This document shows, in pieces, positions 7,159-17,366 of a DNA stretch of 53,319 nucleotides. This DNA comes from Acidimicrobiia bacterium. Lineage in GTDB: Bacteria > Actinomycetota > Acidimicrobiia > Acidimicrobiales > SZUA-35. The notes under the pieces were generated by a model. That model was not told the origin of the DNA and made no database searches. It saw nothing but the letters and a program-made list of their open reading frames with translations. The DNA lies in the NCBI GenBank assembly GCA_029863385.1, contig JAOTVU010000010.1, positions 1 through 53,319 on the forward strand, read 5' to 3'. How positions within the stretch are numbered: the stretch's first letter is position 1; every line of letters starts with the position of its first letter. A program made the translations under genes and the position numbers.

Positions 7159-7938
7159 ATGAATGTGGTTGTGTGCGTAAAGCAGATCCCGGATCCGGCT
7201 GATCCGGGAGCACTGGATCCCGAAACCAAGACCCTCAAGCGAGACGTGAAGCTGATTCTCGACGAATCCGACTCCTACGGTGTCGAGATGGCCCTTCAGC
7301 TGGTCGATGCGGCCGGCGAGGGCGAGGTCAGGCTGGTCTCGATGGCTCCCAACAACGAGCGGTCCGGCCTGTCGACCGCTCTCGCCATGGGAGCAGCCTC
7401 CGCCGTGCTCGTCTCGGACCCGGCTCTGCTCGGCTCCGACAGCCTGACCACGGCGAAGATCCTGGCGGCGGCGATCAAAGACGCCGAGCCCGACCTGATC
7501 ATCGCCGGTTCCGAGAGCTCGGACGGCTACACCGGAACCGTGCCCGAACAGATCGCCGCCGTGCTCGGGCTCCCGTCGGTGACCGCCGCCAAGTCGATCA
7601 GCGTCGACGGCGACACGTTGAAGGTCGAACGGCAGACCGACGCGGGCCATGACGACGTCGAGTGCCCGATGCCGTGTGTGATCAGTGTGACCGCCGGTGT
7701 GGTGGAGCCCCGCTACCCGTCGTTCAAGGGCATCATGGCGGCAAAGTCGAAGCCGGTCGACGAGAAGACTGCCGCCGACCTCGGCTTCGAGGCAGATCAG
7801 GTCGGCTGGGCCGGAGCCGGGCAGGAGATCGTCGACATCGCCGAAGCCCCCCAGCGGGAGGCCGGTGAGGTCATCGAGGACGACGGCGAGGCATTCCAAC
7901 GGATCGTCGCCTTCCTCGAGCAGATGAAGGTCATTTGA
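7159..7938 (+). CDS. etfB: Electron transfer flavoprotein beta subunit
   Basis: A 259-residue EtfB, which with EtfA forms the soluble AMP/FAD heterodimer that takes electrons from acyl-CoA and other dehydrogenases to ETF:quinone oxidoreductase. It begins MNVVVCVKQIPDPAD, the family's usual start, and contains LILDESDSYGVEMALQL and AGSESSDGYTGTVPEQIA. The start at 7159 (Met 4 of the longest frame) matches both family length and the TACCAT box. It is followed 19 bases later by etfA, in the usual order. Nothing unusual is seen. Confidence 0.95.
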   Translation: MNVVVCVKQIPDPADPGALDPETKTLKRDVKLILDESDSYGVEMALQLVDAAGEGEVRLVSMAPNNERSGLSTALAMGAASAVLVSDPALLGSDSLTTAKILAAAIKDAEPDLIIAGSESSDGYTGTVPEQIAAVLGLPSVTAAKSISVDGDTLKVERQTDAGHDDVECPMPCVISVTAGVVEPRYPSFKGIMAAKSKPVDEKTAADLGFEADQVGWAGAGQEIVDIAEAPQREAGEVIEDDGEAFQRIVAFLEQMKVI

Positions 7939-7957
7939 GAGCGGGTAGGAGACAACC

Positions 7958-8926
7958 ATGACACTGTCCAAGATCTGGGTGTTCGCCGAAGCGCTCGACG
8001 GGGAGGTCGCCTCGACAACCCTCGAGCTCCTGACCATGGCCCGCGGGTTGGCCGACTCGGTCGAATGCGTGTACGCCGGCGATGACGGCGATGACATCGC
8101 GGAGCTGCTCGGTTCCCACGGGTGCGAAACCATCCACCAGACCGGCGACCTCGACGGCGCCCTGGTCGGGGTTCCGGTGTCGGCCGCCGTCGTCGCCGCC
8201 GTGGAGGCGGGCGACGGACCTGACGCCATCCTGCTCGGCACGTCGTATGACGCCCGCGATGTGGCCGCCCGGCTGTCTGTGGGCCTCGATCGCCCGGTCA
8301 TCACCAACGTCGTGGCCCTCGAGGTCGACGACGACACCCTCGTCGGTACCGAGCCGATTTTCGGCGGCACGACCGACGTCAAGACGAAGTTCACCGGTGA
8401 AGGCCCCTACCTCGCTCTGGTGCGACCCAAGTCGATCGCGGCCGAACCCTCGGGCGGCGCCGCGGCCGACGTCGAGGATCTCGACGTGCCCGATCTCGGG
8501 AGCGCCGGGGGCGCCACCGTGGTCGAACGTCACGCCGAGGAGTCCAGCGGACCGAAGCTCGACGAGGCCGCCGTGGTCGTTTCGGGCGGGCGGGGTATGG
8601 GCGATGCCGAAAACTACGAGATGGTCGAGAAGCTGGCCAAGCTGCTCAAGGGTGCCGCCGGTGCGTCCCGGGCCATCGTCGACGCCGGCTGGGTGCCTTA
8701 TTCCTACCAGGTCGGCCAGACCGGCAAAGTGGTGAAACCCGATCTCTACATCGCCGCCGGCATATCCGGTGCCACCCAGCACCTCGTCGGCATGAAGGGG
8801 TCGAAGAACATCATCGCCATCAACAAGGATCCCGAGGCCCCCATTTTCGGGATCGCCGATCTCGGTATCGTTGGCGATGTGCACAAGGTGATGCCCCAGC
8901 TGATCGAGGCTCTCTCGAGTCGCTGA
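7958..8926 (+). CDS. etfA: Electron transfer flavoprotein alpha subunit
   Basis: A 322-residue EtfA. The N-terminal half is the alpha/beta domain ([12 protein letters not shown]). The C-terminal half carries the FAD-binding signature: [19 protein letters not shown] near residue 207, [30 protein letters not shown] near 250 and [16 protein letters not shown] 7958 has a Shine-Dalgarno TAGGAG 7 bases upstream. It is in an operon with etfB, and a nested hairpin starts two bases after its stop. Function is secure by family. Confidence 0.96.
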   Translation: MTLSKIWVFAEALDGEVASTTLELLTMARGLADSVECVYAGDDGDDIAELLGSHGCETIHQTGDLDGALVGVPVSAAVVAAVEAGDGPDAILLGTSYDARDVAARLSVGLDRPVITNVVALEVDDDTLVGTEPIFGGTTDVKTKFTGEGPYLALVRPKSIAAEPSGGAAADVEDLDVPDLGSAGGATVVERHAEESSGPKLDEAAVVVSGGRGMGDAENYEMVEKLAKLLKGAAGASRAIVDAGWVPYSYQVGQTGKVVKPDLYIAAGISGATQHLVGMKGSKNIIAINKDPEAPIFGIADLGIVGDVHKVMPQLIEALSSR

Positions 8927-8927
8927 G

Positions 8928-8990
8928 CGCCGCAACGGATCTCCTCGGTGAACAGCCGGGCCTTCGGGTCCGGCTGTTCGCTGTGCGGCG
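8928..8990 (+). terminator. Nested hairpin after etfA
   Basis: An inner perfect 10-base stem, GAACAGCCGG at 8950-8959 with CCGGCTGTTC at 8970-8979, lies inside an outer 7-base stem, CGCCGCA at 8928-8934 with TGCGGCG at 8984-8990. It begins right after the etfA stop and precedes the promoter of the next gene. No T run. Confidence 0.65.
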
Positions 8991-9002
8991 ACCCGTGAAC
9001 AG

Positions 9003-9008
9003 TAGGCT
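9003..9008 (+). promoter_or_regulatory. Putative -10 box of a leaderless promoter (M20 peptidase)
   Basis: TAGGCT is followed by 8 bases and ATG 9017. No Shine-Dalgarno sequence is visible before this start. Confidence 0.5.
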
Positions 9009-9016
9009 GCACGCCT

Positions 9017-10363
9017 ATGGCACAAGACGTCCTGGACCGGCTGACCAACGAGACCGTGGAGCTGCTGCAGGCGTTGATACGCAATCAGTGCGTCAACGAC
9101 GGAACCCCCGAGTCGGGTCGGGAGGAGTCGTCGGCCCGGCTGTTGCGTGACGAGCTGGAGGCATCCGGCGTCGATATGCAGCTTTTCGAGACGCTGCCCG
9201 GTCGCACATCGCTCGTGGCCCGGTATCCGGGCACCGACCCGACGGCCCCGGCGCTCTGCCTGATGGGTCATACCGACGTCGTGCCCGTTTCGGTAGACGG
9301 CTGGTTGCACGATCCGTTCGGCGGTGAGCTGATCGACGGTGAGGTCTGGGGTCGGGGCGCAGTCGACATGTTGAATCTCACGTCGTCGATGGCGGTCGCC
9401 TTCCGCCATCTGATCACCTCCGGCAAACGGTATCCGGGCGACATCGTCTACTTCGCCGTTGCCGACGAGGAGGCGGGAGGGACCCACGGCGCCCGGGTGC
9501 TGATCGACAGCGAATGGGACGCTCTGCAATGCGATTACGTGCTCACCGAATGGGGTGGGATCCCAGAGCGGTCGAACCGGGGCATGAACCTGTTGATGGC
9601 GGTGGCGGAGAAGGGGATCGGATGGCGACGGCTGATCGTCAGCGGCTCGCCGGGCCATGGTTCGGCCCCGTACGGAACCGACAACGCGCTGGTCAAGGCG
9701 GCCGAGGTGGTGGGCCGCATCGCCCGGTACCAGGCCACGCCTCAGCTCGACGAGCTGTGGGAGGCCCGGATCCGGGCCATGGCGCTCCCGCCCGAGCAGG
9801 AGGCCGCACTCCTCGATCCGGGCTACCTGGCCGATGCGCTGGCCGCCATGCCGCCCGGCGTGGCTCGCAACGCCCACGCCTGCACCCACACGACGTTCAG
9901 CCCCAATGTGATTCACGGTGGGGTCAAGGCGAACGTCATCCCCGACGAGGTGGTGATCGAGGTCGACATCCGGACCCTCCCGGGCGAGACGGCCGCTGAT
10001 GTCGACGCCCACCTGCAGGCGGCGCTTGGTGATCTGTACGACCAGGTGACGATCGAGTCCATCCAGTATTTCCCGTCGACGAAGTCGCCGACCGACACGC
10101 CGCTGTGGGACGCCCTGGTGCGCTCGGCCACCAAGGCCTATCCCGACGCGTCACTGGTGCCGAGCCTGGTAACCGGTGGCACCGACTCCCGGTTCTTCCG
10201 CTCCAAGGGCGCCGTCGCCTACGGTGCCGGCCTGCTGAGCCCGGCGGTCGACGCCAGTGAATTCGCCCGTCGTTTCCACGGCCACGACGAACGAATCGAC
10301 GTCGAGTCCCTGCGGATGACGGTTGGGCTGTGGCTCGACGTCGTCGAACATCTCTGGACCTGA
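9017..10363 (+). CDS. M20-family metallopeptidase (ArgE/DapE/carboxypeptidase type)
   Basis: A 448-residue di-zinc amidohydrolase of the M20 family. The metal and catalytic blocks are visible: [10 protein letters not shown] near residue 87, GRGAVDM near 113, the general base pair in VADEEAGG near 152, and the final metal His in [11 protein letters not shown] near residue 420. The central dimerisation domain (about 200-310) includes the conserved [15 protein letters not shown] stretch. Such enzymes remove acyl groups or cleave dipeptides; the substrate cannot be read from sequence. It stands alone, with its own promoter box and a terminator before it. Confidence 0.92.
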   Translation: MAQDVLDRLTNETVELLQALIRNQCVNDGTPESGREESSARLLRDELEASGVDMQLFETLPGRTSLVARYPGTDPTAPALCLMGHTDVVPVSVDGWLHDPFGGELIDGEVWGRGAVDMLNLTSSMAVAFRHLITSGKRYPGDIVYFAVADEEAGGTHGARVLIDSEWDALQCDYVLTEWGGIPERSNRGMNLLMAVAEKGIGWRRLIVSGSPGHGSAPYGTDNALVKAAEVVGRIARYQATPQLDELWEARIRAMALPPEQEAALLDPGYLADALAAMPPGVARNAHACTHTTFSPNVIHGGVKANVIPDEVVIEVDIRTLPGETAADVDAHLQAALGDLYDQVTIESIQYFPSTKSPTDTPLWDALVRSATKAYPDASLVPSLVTGGTDSRFFRSKGAVAYGAGLLSPAVDASEFARRFHGHDERIDVESLRMTVGLWLDVVEHLWT

Positions 10364-10412
10364 CCGGGTCGGCTCGCTTAGCCCCCCACTTTCATCCTGG
10401 GTCGGCTGGAAG

Positions 10413-10454
10413 TTGACGGAAACACAACGCCCGATACATCGGCGCACCTAGGCT
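10413..10454 (+). promoter_or_regulatory. Possible promoter of the AddB-AddA-like operon
   Basis: TTGACG at 10413-10418 is a good -35 match. TACATC starts 16 bases later at 10435, and a TAGGCT box lies at 10449-10454, 10 bases before ATG 10465. Either could act as -10. Confidence 0.35.
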
Positions 10455-10464
10455 TGAGGAGGCC

Positions 10465-13400
10465 ATGGCCCCACTCGTTGCCGCTCCCGCCGGCTGGGCG
10501 TCGATCGACGCCCTGGCCCGTCATCTCGACGATGTGCGCGGCGGCGATCGACTGGCTCCGGCGGTCGTCGTCGCCGCCGATTCCGTTGCCGCCAACGGCC
10601 TGCGGCGGGCGCTCCTTCGCCGCTGTGCGGTCAATCGGCTCCCCGGACTGGCCGGTGTCGACTTCACGACGGTCAACCGGTTGGCCGCCACCCTCATCGA
10701 ACCGGCCCTGGCTGCGGCCGACGGCCACGTTGCCAGCCGGATCGAGCTCCTGGCCTCGATCCGCGAGACCCTCCGCCGGAAGCCGGGGGTGTTCGGTTCG
10801 GTGGCCGACCATCGAACGACCGAGGACCGTCTCGTCGCCTTCTTTCAGGAGATCACGGGACTCTCCCCGGACGCCCGGCAGCGTCTCGAGGCCCGGGCCG
10901 AAGGACTGCCCGCCGACGCATTCCGGGTGGCCCGGGAGGCGTCGGAGGCCATGGGTCGGGCATTCACCGAGGACCAGGTCATCGAGTTGGCCCTCCAGGA
11001 GCTGGCTCTTGCCCCCGAGCTGACCGTCGGTCCGCTCGTTCTCGTCGACCCCGACCCGGAGCGAACCTACGAGGCCCGGATGGTCAACGCCATCGCCCGA
11101 CGCGACGATGCGTCGATCGTGGTATCGCTCACCGGACACCGGGCGATCGACGACGCCTATCTTCGCCGTCTGGAGGCCTGGGGTGTTCCCGTCGAACCTC
11201 GTGACCCCGACGAGGACCTTCCAACAGGTCGCAGTGCTCGAGCCCCCGCCGACCGACCTCGCCCGGCCGCTCTGGTCGAGGTGGCGGCGCCCGACGAGGA
11301 GGTTCGAGCGGCCATCCGCCAGCTGTCGGGCCAGGCCGCTGCCGGTGTGGAGCTCGGCGACATGGCGATTCTCTACACCCAGCCCGATCCGTACGCCAGC
11401 CTGATCGGTGAGCAGCTGGCGGCGGCCGGTATCGCCTACCGGGGGCCCGGCCATCGATCGTTGGCGTTGACGCTCGTCGGTCGGACCCTGCGCCGACTCC
11501 TGGCTCTCGCCACCCATGATCTCGATCGGGGGTCGGTCATCGGACTGCTGAACGCCGCCCCCATCGATCGGGGCGATGGAACCGAAGCACCGGCACTGCA
11601 CTGGGACCGGCTGTCGCGCCAGGCGGGCGTGATCGACGGCGACCATTGGGCCTCCCGGCTCGCCGAACTCGGGCAGTCGCTCGAGACCGACGACGGACAC
11701 AACCCGGGTTCGAACCGTGGGACCGGGGCCGGCGACCGCTCAGCGGTTGCGGCCCTCGCCGCCTTCGTCGACGAACTCCGCTCTGCTCTGCGGCCACCGG
11801 AGCCGACATGGCGGGCATGGTCGCAGTGGGCCTCCGGCCTCCTCGATCGGTACCTGCTGGACGTGCAGGTGGGCGGTCCGAACCCCACCGATTGGCCCGC
11901 CGACGAGCAGCGGGCGGTGGCCATGGTCGACACGCTGTTGCAGCACATCGCCGCCCTCGACGAATTCGGGGGTCCGCCCCGTCTCGACACCTTCGAGGCG
12001 ACCGTACTGTCCGGCCTCAACGGTTGGCGGGTTCCCGGCCACGACGACGGCCGGGGTGTCTTCGTCGGTCCGGTCGATCGTGCAGCCGGTCTGCCATTTC
12101 GGCGGATCGCCGTGGTCGGCGTCGTCGAAGGCCGTTTTCCCCGGGTGCCGAGGGAGGACTCACTGCTGCCCGATCAGCTCAAGGCCCAGGCCGGCGGCCT
12201 CATGCTCGAGAAGAACCAGATCACCGAGATCGATGTTCACAAAGCCGCACTCGTCGCGGCAGCGGCAACCGACGCCACCACCTTCTTCGTCGCCCGCGGC
12301 GATCTTCGGAGCAACCGATCCCGGGCCTGGCCCGAACGGTTGAAGGGTTTGGTGGCCGAGGCCCAGGTGATCGCCTCACACCATCAGGGCCTTCTCGACC
12401 ACGGGCGCCCGATGTCGGAGAACGACTTCGCTCTGCGAGCGCTCCTGGCCCACGTCGAGGCCGGCGATCCGGTCCACACGCATGTCCTCGCCCGACGTGA
12501 CCCGGTGCTGGCGGCGGGCCTGCGCCGCCACCTCGGTCGCCGCCGAACCGAGCTGACGCCCTACACCGGTCGGGTCGAGCGTTCGATGATCGATCCTGTC
12601 GATCGAACCTTTTCCCCGACGGCGTTGGAGACCTACGCCCAGTGTCCGCGCAAGTATCTGTTCCAGCGAGTCCTCCGACTCCAGGAGGACGAGCGGCCCG
12701 AGCGCATCGCCGAAATCACCGCCCGGGAACGGGGCCATCTGGTGCACCGGGTTCTCGAACGGTTCGTGACCGAGGCCCTGGACACCGGTTCCGTTCCCGG
12801 GCCCGGTGAGCGCTGGTCGGCTCTGCAGCGGGCGAGACTGCTCGAGATCTGCGACGAGGAGATCAAGATCGACCAGGGCCGCGGTGTCACCGGTGGCGAG
12901 GTGCGGACCCGCCTGCTGCGCGAGGAGCTGGTCACGGAGATGGTGACGTTTCTCGACACCGACGACGCCCTGCGGCAGGAGCGTCGGTCCACCCCGTGGG
13001 CCGCTGAGTTCAAGTTCGGGTTCGACGACAGCCCGGCCCTCGAGGGTGTGCTGGCCGGCCGGGCGCTGCGACTGCGGGGATCGGTCGACCGTGTGGACCT
13101 CACAGACGACGGCGGGATCCTGGTCATCGACTACAAGGGCGGATCGGGCAGCCAGTTTCGGGGTCTCGACGACGATCCGCTCGACGGTGGTCGGCGCCTG
13201 CAGCTTCCTCTGTACGCTCAGGCCGTTGCCGATGCGCTCGATCGCACGGGTCCTCGAACCGGTCTGTATTGGCTGACGAGGAAGGACGAGGTTCTTCCCG
13301 TGTCGCTGGACGGTGAGCTGGAGGACGATCTGGAGGACAAGGTCGGCGCCGCCCTGGACGGCATCACCGAGGGCCTGTTTCCCGCCGTACCCGGCAGCGC

Positions 13401-13554
13401 CACCAGCTGGCCCCGGGTCACGTTCGACAACTGCGTCTACTGCGACTTCGATCACATCTGTCCCACCGACCGCCAGAGCGAGTGGGAATCGATCAAGGAC
13501 GATCCAGCGCTCAAGCCGGTCGAGGTCGTCATCAACGACGGGACCGACCGGTGA
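10465..13554 (+). CDS. AddB/AdnA-like helicase-nuclease subunit
   Basis: A 1029-residue subunit of a double-strand-break resection machine. The N-terminal half has the outline of a UvrD-like motor, but I see no Walker A loop (the start reads AAPAGWASIDALARHL), so the motor is probably inactive, as in AddB and AdnA. The C-terminal third is a PD-(D/E)XK nuclease: FSPTALETYAQCPRKYLF near residue 717, GHLVHRVLERF, GSVDRVDL and ILVIDYKGG near 890, QLPLYAQA. Cysteines in AQCPRKY, NCVYC and HIC near 719 and 993-1002 fit the [4Fe-4S] cluster of the AddB-type nuclease. A Shine-Dalgarno GAGGAGG lies 2 bases before ATG. The stop overlaps the next start. Whether to call it AddB or AdnA needs phylogeny. 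Confidence 0.88.
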   Translation: MAPLVAAPAGWASIDALARHLDDVRGGDRLAPAVVVAADSVAANGLRRALLRRCAVNRLPGLAGVDFTTVNRLAATLIEPALAAADGHVASRIELLASIRETLRRKPGVFGSVADHRTTEDRLVAFFQEITGLSPDARQRLEARAEGLPADAFRVAREASEAMGRAFTEDQVIELALQELALAPELTVGPLVLVDPDPERTYEARMVNAIARRDDASIVVSLTGHRAIDDAYLRRLEAWGVPVEPRDPDEDLPTGRSARAPADRPRPAALVEVAAPDEEVRAAIRQLSGQAAAGVELGDMAILYTQPDPYASLIGEQLAAAGIAYRGPGHRSLALTLVGRTLRRLLALATHDLDRGSVIGLLNAAPIDRGDGTEAPALHWDRLSRQAGVIDGDHWASRLAELGQSLETDDGHNPGSNRGTGAGDRSAVAALAAFVDELRSALRPPEPTWRAWSQWASGLLDRYLLDVQVGGPNPTDWPADEQRAVAMVDTLLQHIAALDEFGGPPRLDTFEATVLSGLNGWRVPGHDDGRGVFVGPVDRAAGLPFRRIAVVGVVEGRFPRVPREDSLLPDQLKAQAGGLMLEKNQITEIDVHKAALVAAAATDATTFFVARGDLRSNRSRAWPERLKGLVAEAQVIASHHQGLLDHGRPMSENDFALRALLAHVEAGDPVHTHVLARRDPVLAAGLRRHLGRRRTELTPYTGRVERSMIDPVDRTFSPTALETYAQCPRKYLFQRVLRLQEDERPERIAEITARERGHLVHRVLERFVTEALDTGSVPGPGERWSALQRARLLEICDEEIKIDQGRGVTGGEVRTRLLREELVTEMVTFLDTDDALRQERRSTPWAAEFKFGFDDSPALEGVLAGRALRLRGSVDRVDLTDDGGILVIDYKGGSGSQFRGLDDDPLDGGRRLQLPLYAQAVADALDRTGPRTGLYWLTRKDEVLPVSLDGELEDDLEDKVGAALDGITEGLFPAVPGSATSWPRVTFDNCVYCDFDHICPTDRQSEWESIKDDPALKPVEVVINDGTDR

Positions 13555-16500
13555 TGCCACGCTCGTCGAAGCCGGCGGCGAAGCTGGCCGACCAGCCGGC
13601 GCGCGACGTCATCACGGGCGAGCTGGAACGCACGCTCTTCGTCGAGGCCGGCGCCGGCAGCGGCAAGACGTCGTCGCTGGTCGATCGAATCGTGAACCTG
13701 GTCGACCAGGGGCGGGTCCGGGTCGAGAGGGTGGCCGCCATCACCTTCACCGAAGCGGCGGCACGCGAGCTGAGAACCCGGGTTCGGGATGCCATGCTCG
13801 CCCGAGGTATGCGGTCGGCGGGTGACGTCGAGTCGGCCGCGTTCACCACCTTGCACGGATTCGCTCTCCGCATCCTCACGGACCATGCCATCGAGGCCGG
13901 TCTTCCCCCGGGTTTCGGAGTGGTCGACGAAATCACCAGCGCCCTCGAGTTCGAGCGGGACTGGCGGCTGTTCGTCGGTCATGTCGGCGACGACCTGGGG
14001 CTACTGGAGCTGCAGGAGCGGGCCGCCGCTCTGAGCATCAAACTCGAATCGTTCTCGACCGTGGCGAAGAGCTTCGACGACAACTGGGATCTGCTCGAAT
14101 CATTCGACGAGCTGGTCCAAGGCCGCCTGGAGCCATTGTCCGACCTCGACACGGCGGACCTGCTCGGCAAGGTCGTCGAGCTGGAGGAGTTCACGTCGCT
14201 GTGTATCAGCGACGAAGACAAGATGTGCTCGGCGATCCTCGGCGTCGTCGCCGAGGCCCGTTCGCTTCTTCGATCCGAGCCGCTGGTGCAGTTGCGCGGC
14301 CTGCTGTCGCTCAGGTTGCCGGGGCGGGTCGGCCGCAAGGACAGCTGGCGGGATCCCGGAATCGATCACGTTCGGGCCCGGATCGCCGATCTCTCAGCCG
14401 AGATCGATGGACATCTCGATCATCTGCGCCACGAGGTGATCAGCCGCTTCACGATCCTGGTGGCGGCGCATGTCCTGCGCCGGGTACGCGCCCGACAGGA
14501 TCACGGCCAGCTGTCGTTTCACGATCTTCTGGTCTTGGCCCGCCGACTGCTGCGAACCGACGAGAGCGCCCGCATGGCGCTCCATCAGCGCTACACCCGA
14601 ATTCTTCTCGACGAGTTCCAGGACACGGATCCCATTCAGATCGAACTGGCGGTCCTGCTCGCCCATCCCGGGCCGGTCGCCGGGCGCCGATGGCAGGAAC
14701 TGGCGGCGGAGCTGCCGGCCGGGCGCCTGGTCGTCGTCGGTGACCCGAAGCAGGCCATCTACCGGTTCCGTCGAGCCGACATCGGCGTCTACGCCGAAAC
14801 CGGTGACGTGCTCGAGGTCGAGCCGACCAGGCTCATCACAAACTTCCGCTCCGTCCCCGGCATCGTGGCCTGGGTCAACGCCTTGTTCGATGAGATCATC
14901 GGCGACGGCGTCCCCGATGTTCAGCCCGCCTACACGGCGCTGGCCCCGGCCCGGCCCGCTCATCCCGGTATCGAGGTTCCGGTCACGGTCCTCGGACAAC
15001 CCCATGACAAGACATTCGGTGTCGGCCTGATTCGCGAGATGGAAGCCGCCGACGTGGCGGCGATCGTGTGCCGGATCATGGACGACGAATGGCCCGTGTT
15101 GGCCGAGCCCGGCGGAGTCGGACCCGACGGCCGCCGGTTGAAGGACGCGTGGCGGCCGGCTCAGCTTCGCGACATCGCCGTGTTGATCCCGTCGCGGCTC
15201 TCGTTGCCGGCCCTGGAGTCGGCCTTCACCGCCGCCAACATCCCGTTTCGACCCGAGACCAACTCGCTGGTGTACGCAACCCAGGAGGTCCGCGACCTCG
15301 TCGCCGGCATCCGGGCTGTCGTCGATCCCACCAGTTCGATCGATGTCGTGGCCGCACTGCGTTCGAACCTCTTCGCCGTCACCGACCGGGATCTCCTGGC
15401 CTGGAAGCTCGCCGGCGGGGGTTGGGACTACCGCGACGCGTGGCCCCCCGAGTCGGATGACTCGCCGGTGGCCGCGGCCTACGCCGCTCTGCACGAGTGG
15501 CACCGGCAGCGTTGGTGGAGTGAACCGGCGGGTCTGATCGACCGGATGATCCGCGAGCGTCGACTGCGGGAGCTGGCGCTGGCCGAGAGCCGGCCCCGCG
15601 ACCGCTGGCGGCGGCACCGGTTTCTCACCGAGCAGGCCCGGCAGTTCACCGAGGCCAAGGGCGGCGATCTCCAGGATTTTGTCGACTGGGTCGAAATCCA
15701 GTCGAGCGATGTGGCCCGGGTGACCGAACCGGTCCCGCCGGAGCCTGATGACGACGCAGTGCGGGTCCTCACCATCCACGGTGCCAAAGGACTGGAGTTT
15801 CCGATCGCCGTGCTGGCCGGCGCCCCGACCCGGGAGGGGTACCGTCGAAGTGGACCGCAGGTGCTGTTCACCCCCGAGGGTTGGCCGGAGGTCAAGCTGG
15901 GGAAGGACAAACGCACCAGCGGGTTCGACCTGCGGGCGTCGGTCGAGGAGATCCTCGACGAGCACGAACGGGTCCGCCTTCACTACGTCGCCGCAACCCG
16001 GGCCCGGGACCACCTGATCGTGAGCGCCCACCACAAGGAGGGCATCCCCAGTGTCGGGCGGCGCACGTGGGAGGCCGTTCAGGGCCGCCCGGAGCTGTGG
16101 CGGTCGGTCGAACGCCGAGGCGACGAGCGGTATGACACCATCGCCGCAACCCAGCTTCGCTTCGCCGCCGCCGACTACGACGGTGATCTGGGCCGGTGGA
16201 AGGCCGACCAGGACCGTGTGATGGCCTCGGCGGCCGCCGTCCGGTTTTGGTCGCCCTCGCGGTTGGCCGAGGCCGACGACGCCGAAGCCGCCGACCGGCT
16301 TCAGCTCCCGTTTTCGTCCGACTCGATCGTGGTCGACGACAGCGCTCCGGGTGCCGGGATTCTCGTCGACGTGTCCGCCGACTACGACGGATCGACCCTG
16401 GGCACTGCGGTTCACCACGTGCTCGAACGGTTCCCCCTGGACATCGCGCCGAGTGACGCACGCTGCAAACCGGAGATCCAACGACTGGCCGCGCTGTGGT

Positions 16501-17006
16501 CGTCGCGGACGCCCGTCGGTCTCGGGCCGGACCCGGAGGTCGAGGCGGACCGCTTGGCGAGCGAGGTCGAGTCCCGGGTGTGGGCGGCACTGAACTCGGC
16601 AACCTTCGACCAGGCCCGCCGGTATCCGGTGCGGCGGGAACTGGCGCTCGGCATACCGATCGGCGGGCCGGCAGGTGCGCCGACCAGCCCTGGAACCATC
16701 GAGGGCTTCATCGACCTCTGCATCGAGGGTCCTGACGGTCTCGTGGTGGTCGACTACAAGACCGACCGGGTGGCCGACGGCGAGCTCGACCGCTTCGTTG
16801 CCAAGTACCGGCTCCAGCTGGCGGCTTACGCGCTCATGTTGGAAACAGCGGCGATGCAACCGGTCGTCGAATGCCGACTGCTGCTCCTGCGATCCGACGG
16901 CGCGGTCGAGCTTCCCCTGACGGATCTCGGCGCTGCCGTCACCGACGTGACGCGTCTCCTCGGCCTCGCACCCGACGGCGATCAGGCGCCCGTCGCCGCC
17001 GGTTGA
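13554..17006 (+). CDS. AddA/AdnB-like UvrD-family helicase-nuclease
   Basis: About 1150 residues, the active motor partner of the upstream gene. SF1A helicase motifs in order: AGAGSGKTSSLVDRI (I, near residue 35), AITFTEAAA (Ia), ILLDEFQDTDPIQ (II), VVGDPKQAIYRFRRAD (III), TNFRSVPGIVAWVN (IV), VRVLTIHGAKGLEFPIAVL (V) and LHYVAATRARDHLIVSA (VI). The C-terminal nuclease has GTAVHHVLERF, GFIDLCIEGP with VVVDYKTD, and QLAAYALMLE, complete for a RecB-like fold. ATG 13554 overlaps the previous stop by one base (TGATG); GTG 13551 is possible. The last 68 bases overlap a convergent DUF2510 gene. Role: unwinding and trimming broken DNA ends for recombination. Confidence 0.93.
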   Translation: MPRSSKPAAKLADQPARDVITGELERTLFVEAGAGSGKTSSLVDRIVNLVDQGRVRVERVAAITFTEAAARELRTRVRDAMLARGMRSAGDVESAAFTTLHGFALRILTDHAIEAGLPPGFGVVDEITSALEFERDWRLFVGHVGDDLGLLELQERAAALSIKLESFSTVAKSFDDNWDLLESFDELVQGRLEPLSDLDTADLLGKVVELEEFTSLCISDEDKMCSAILGVVAEARSLLRSEPLVQLRGLLSLRLPGRVGRKDSWRDPGIDHVRARIADLSAEIDGHLDHLRHEVISRFTILVAAHVLRRVRARQDHGQLSFHDLLVLARRLLRTDESARMALHQRYTRILLDEFQDTDPIQIELAVLLAHPGPVAGRRWQELAAELPAGRLVVVGDPKQAIYRFRRADIGVYAETGDVLEVEPTRLITNFRSVPGIVAWVNALFDEIIGDGVPDVQPAYTALAPARPAHPGIEVPVTVLGQPHDKTFGVGLIREMEAADVAAIVCRIMDDEWPVLAEPGGVGPDGRRLKDAWRPAQLRDIAVLIPSRLSLPALESAFTAANIPFRPETNSLVYATQEVRDLVAGIRAVVDPTSSIDVVAALRSNLFAVTDRDLLAWKLAGGGWDYRDAWPPESDDSPVAAAYAALHEWHRQRWWSEPAGLIDRMIRERRLRELALAESRPRDRWRRHRFLTEQARQFTEAKGGDLQDFVDWVEIQSSDVARVTEPVPPEPDDDAVRVLTIHGAKGLEFPIAVLAGAPTREGYRRSGPQVLFTPEGWPEVKLGKDKRTSGFDLRASVEEILDEHERVRLHYVAATRARDHLIVSAHHKEGIPSVGRRTWEAVQGRPELWRSVERRGDERYDTIAATQLRFAAADYDGDLGRWKADQDRVMASAAAVRFWSPSRLAEADDAEAADRLQLPFSSDSIVVDDSAPGAGILVDVSADYDGSTLGTAVHHVLERFPLDIAPSDARCKPEIQRLAALWSSRTPVGLGPDPEVEADRLASEVESRVWAALNSATFDQARRYPVRRELALGIPIGGPAGAPTSPGTIEGFIDLCIEGPDGLVVVDYKTDRVADGELDRFVAKYRLQLAAYALMLETAAMQPVVECRLLLLRSDGAVELPLTDLGAAVTDVTRLLGLAPDGDQAPVAAG

Positions 17007-17241
17007 CGTCGGTGGGCGCCGCCTGAGCCTTCGGTGGCCGGTCTTCGATTGGTGGCGGAGCCGCCATCGGGCCGGCACCATCGGAATCGATGTGGCAGCC
17101 GGCGCATGGTTCAGGCCCGCGATGGGTCACATGGTCCGTCCATTCGCTGCCGTCGAAGTACCGGAGATGGTGCCGTTCAAGCGGATCCGGAAACCACCCC
17201 GGATCGGTGAGCACGTGGGCCGGCTGGTCGAAGGCCGTCAT
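16939..17241 (-). CDS. DUF2510-domain protein
   Basis: A 100-residue protein whose residues 12-40 read DPGWFPDPLERHHLRYFDG followed by SEWTDHV, the DUF2510 signature (GWYPDP...RYWDG..WT), common in actinobacterial membrane and envelope proteins. The rest is low complexity, ending in an arginine-rich tail (NRRRRAPDRRRVRGRG). No membrane segment is present, which is unusual for a family member and leaves the role open. The gene runs 68 bases into the 3' end of the AddA-like gene on the other strand. ATG 17241 has no clear Shine-Dalgarno. Codon composition supports it only up to the DUF2510 block, so the tail is less certain. Confidence 0.75.
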   Translation of the reverse strand: MTAFDQPAHVLTDPGWFPDPLERHHLRYFDGSEWTDHVTHRGPEPCAGCHIDSDGAGPMAAPPPIEDRPPKAQAAPTDVNRRRRAPDRRRVRGRGDASRR

Positions 17242-17366
17242 GTTACGATCGGTTGGAGCGGCGGGCGGTGCATGGATGAACCAACCTTCCCCGGTGAAAG
17301 ACAACGTATCACCCAATTCCGTCGACCGGTTCACGGCGATTCTTGAGTTCTGATCCGATCGGGTTT

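Noticed and set aside
7931..10012. 693-codon minus-strand frame across etfA and the M20 peptidase
   Set aside because: It crosses two well-recognised genes and their terminator, and its translation is His/Arg/Gly/Asp-rich with no motif.
10378..13560. Two long minus-strand frames (440 and 394 codons) opposite the AddB-like gene
   Set aside because: Antisense shadows of a gene with clear nuclease motifs; no start signals.
14394..17081. Very long open frame (895 codons) on the minus strand opposite the AddA-like gene
   Set aside because: It mirrors the codon pattern of the intact helicase on the plus strand and has no protein family features. Long antisense frames are expected at this GC content.
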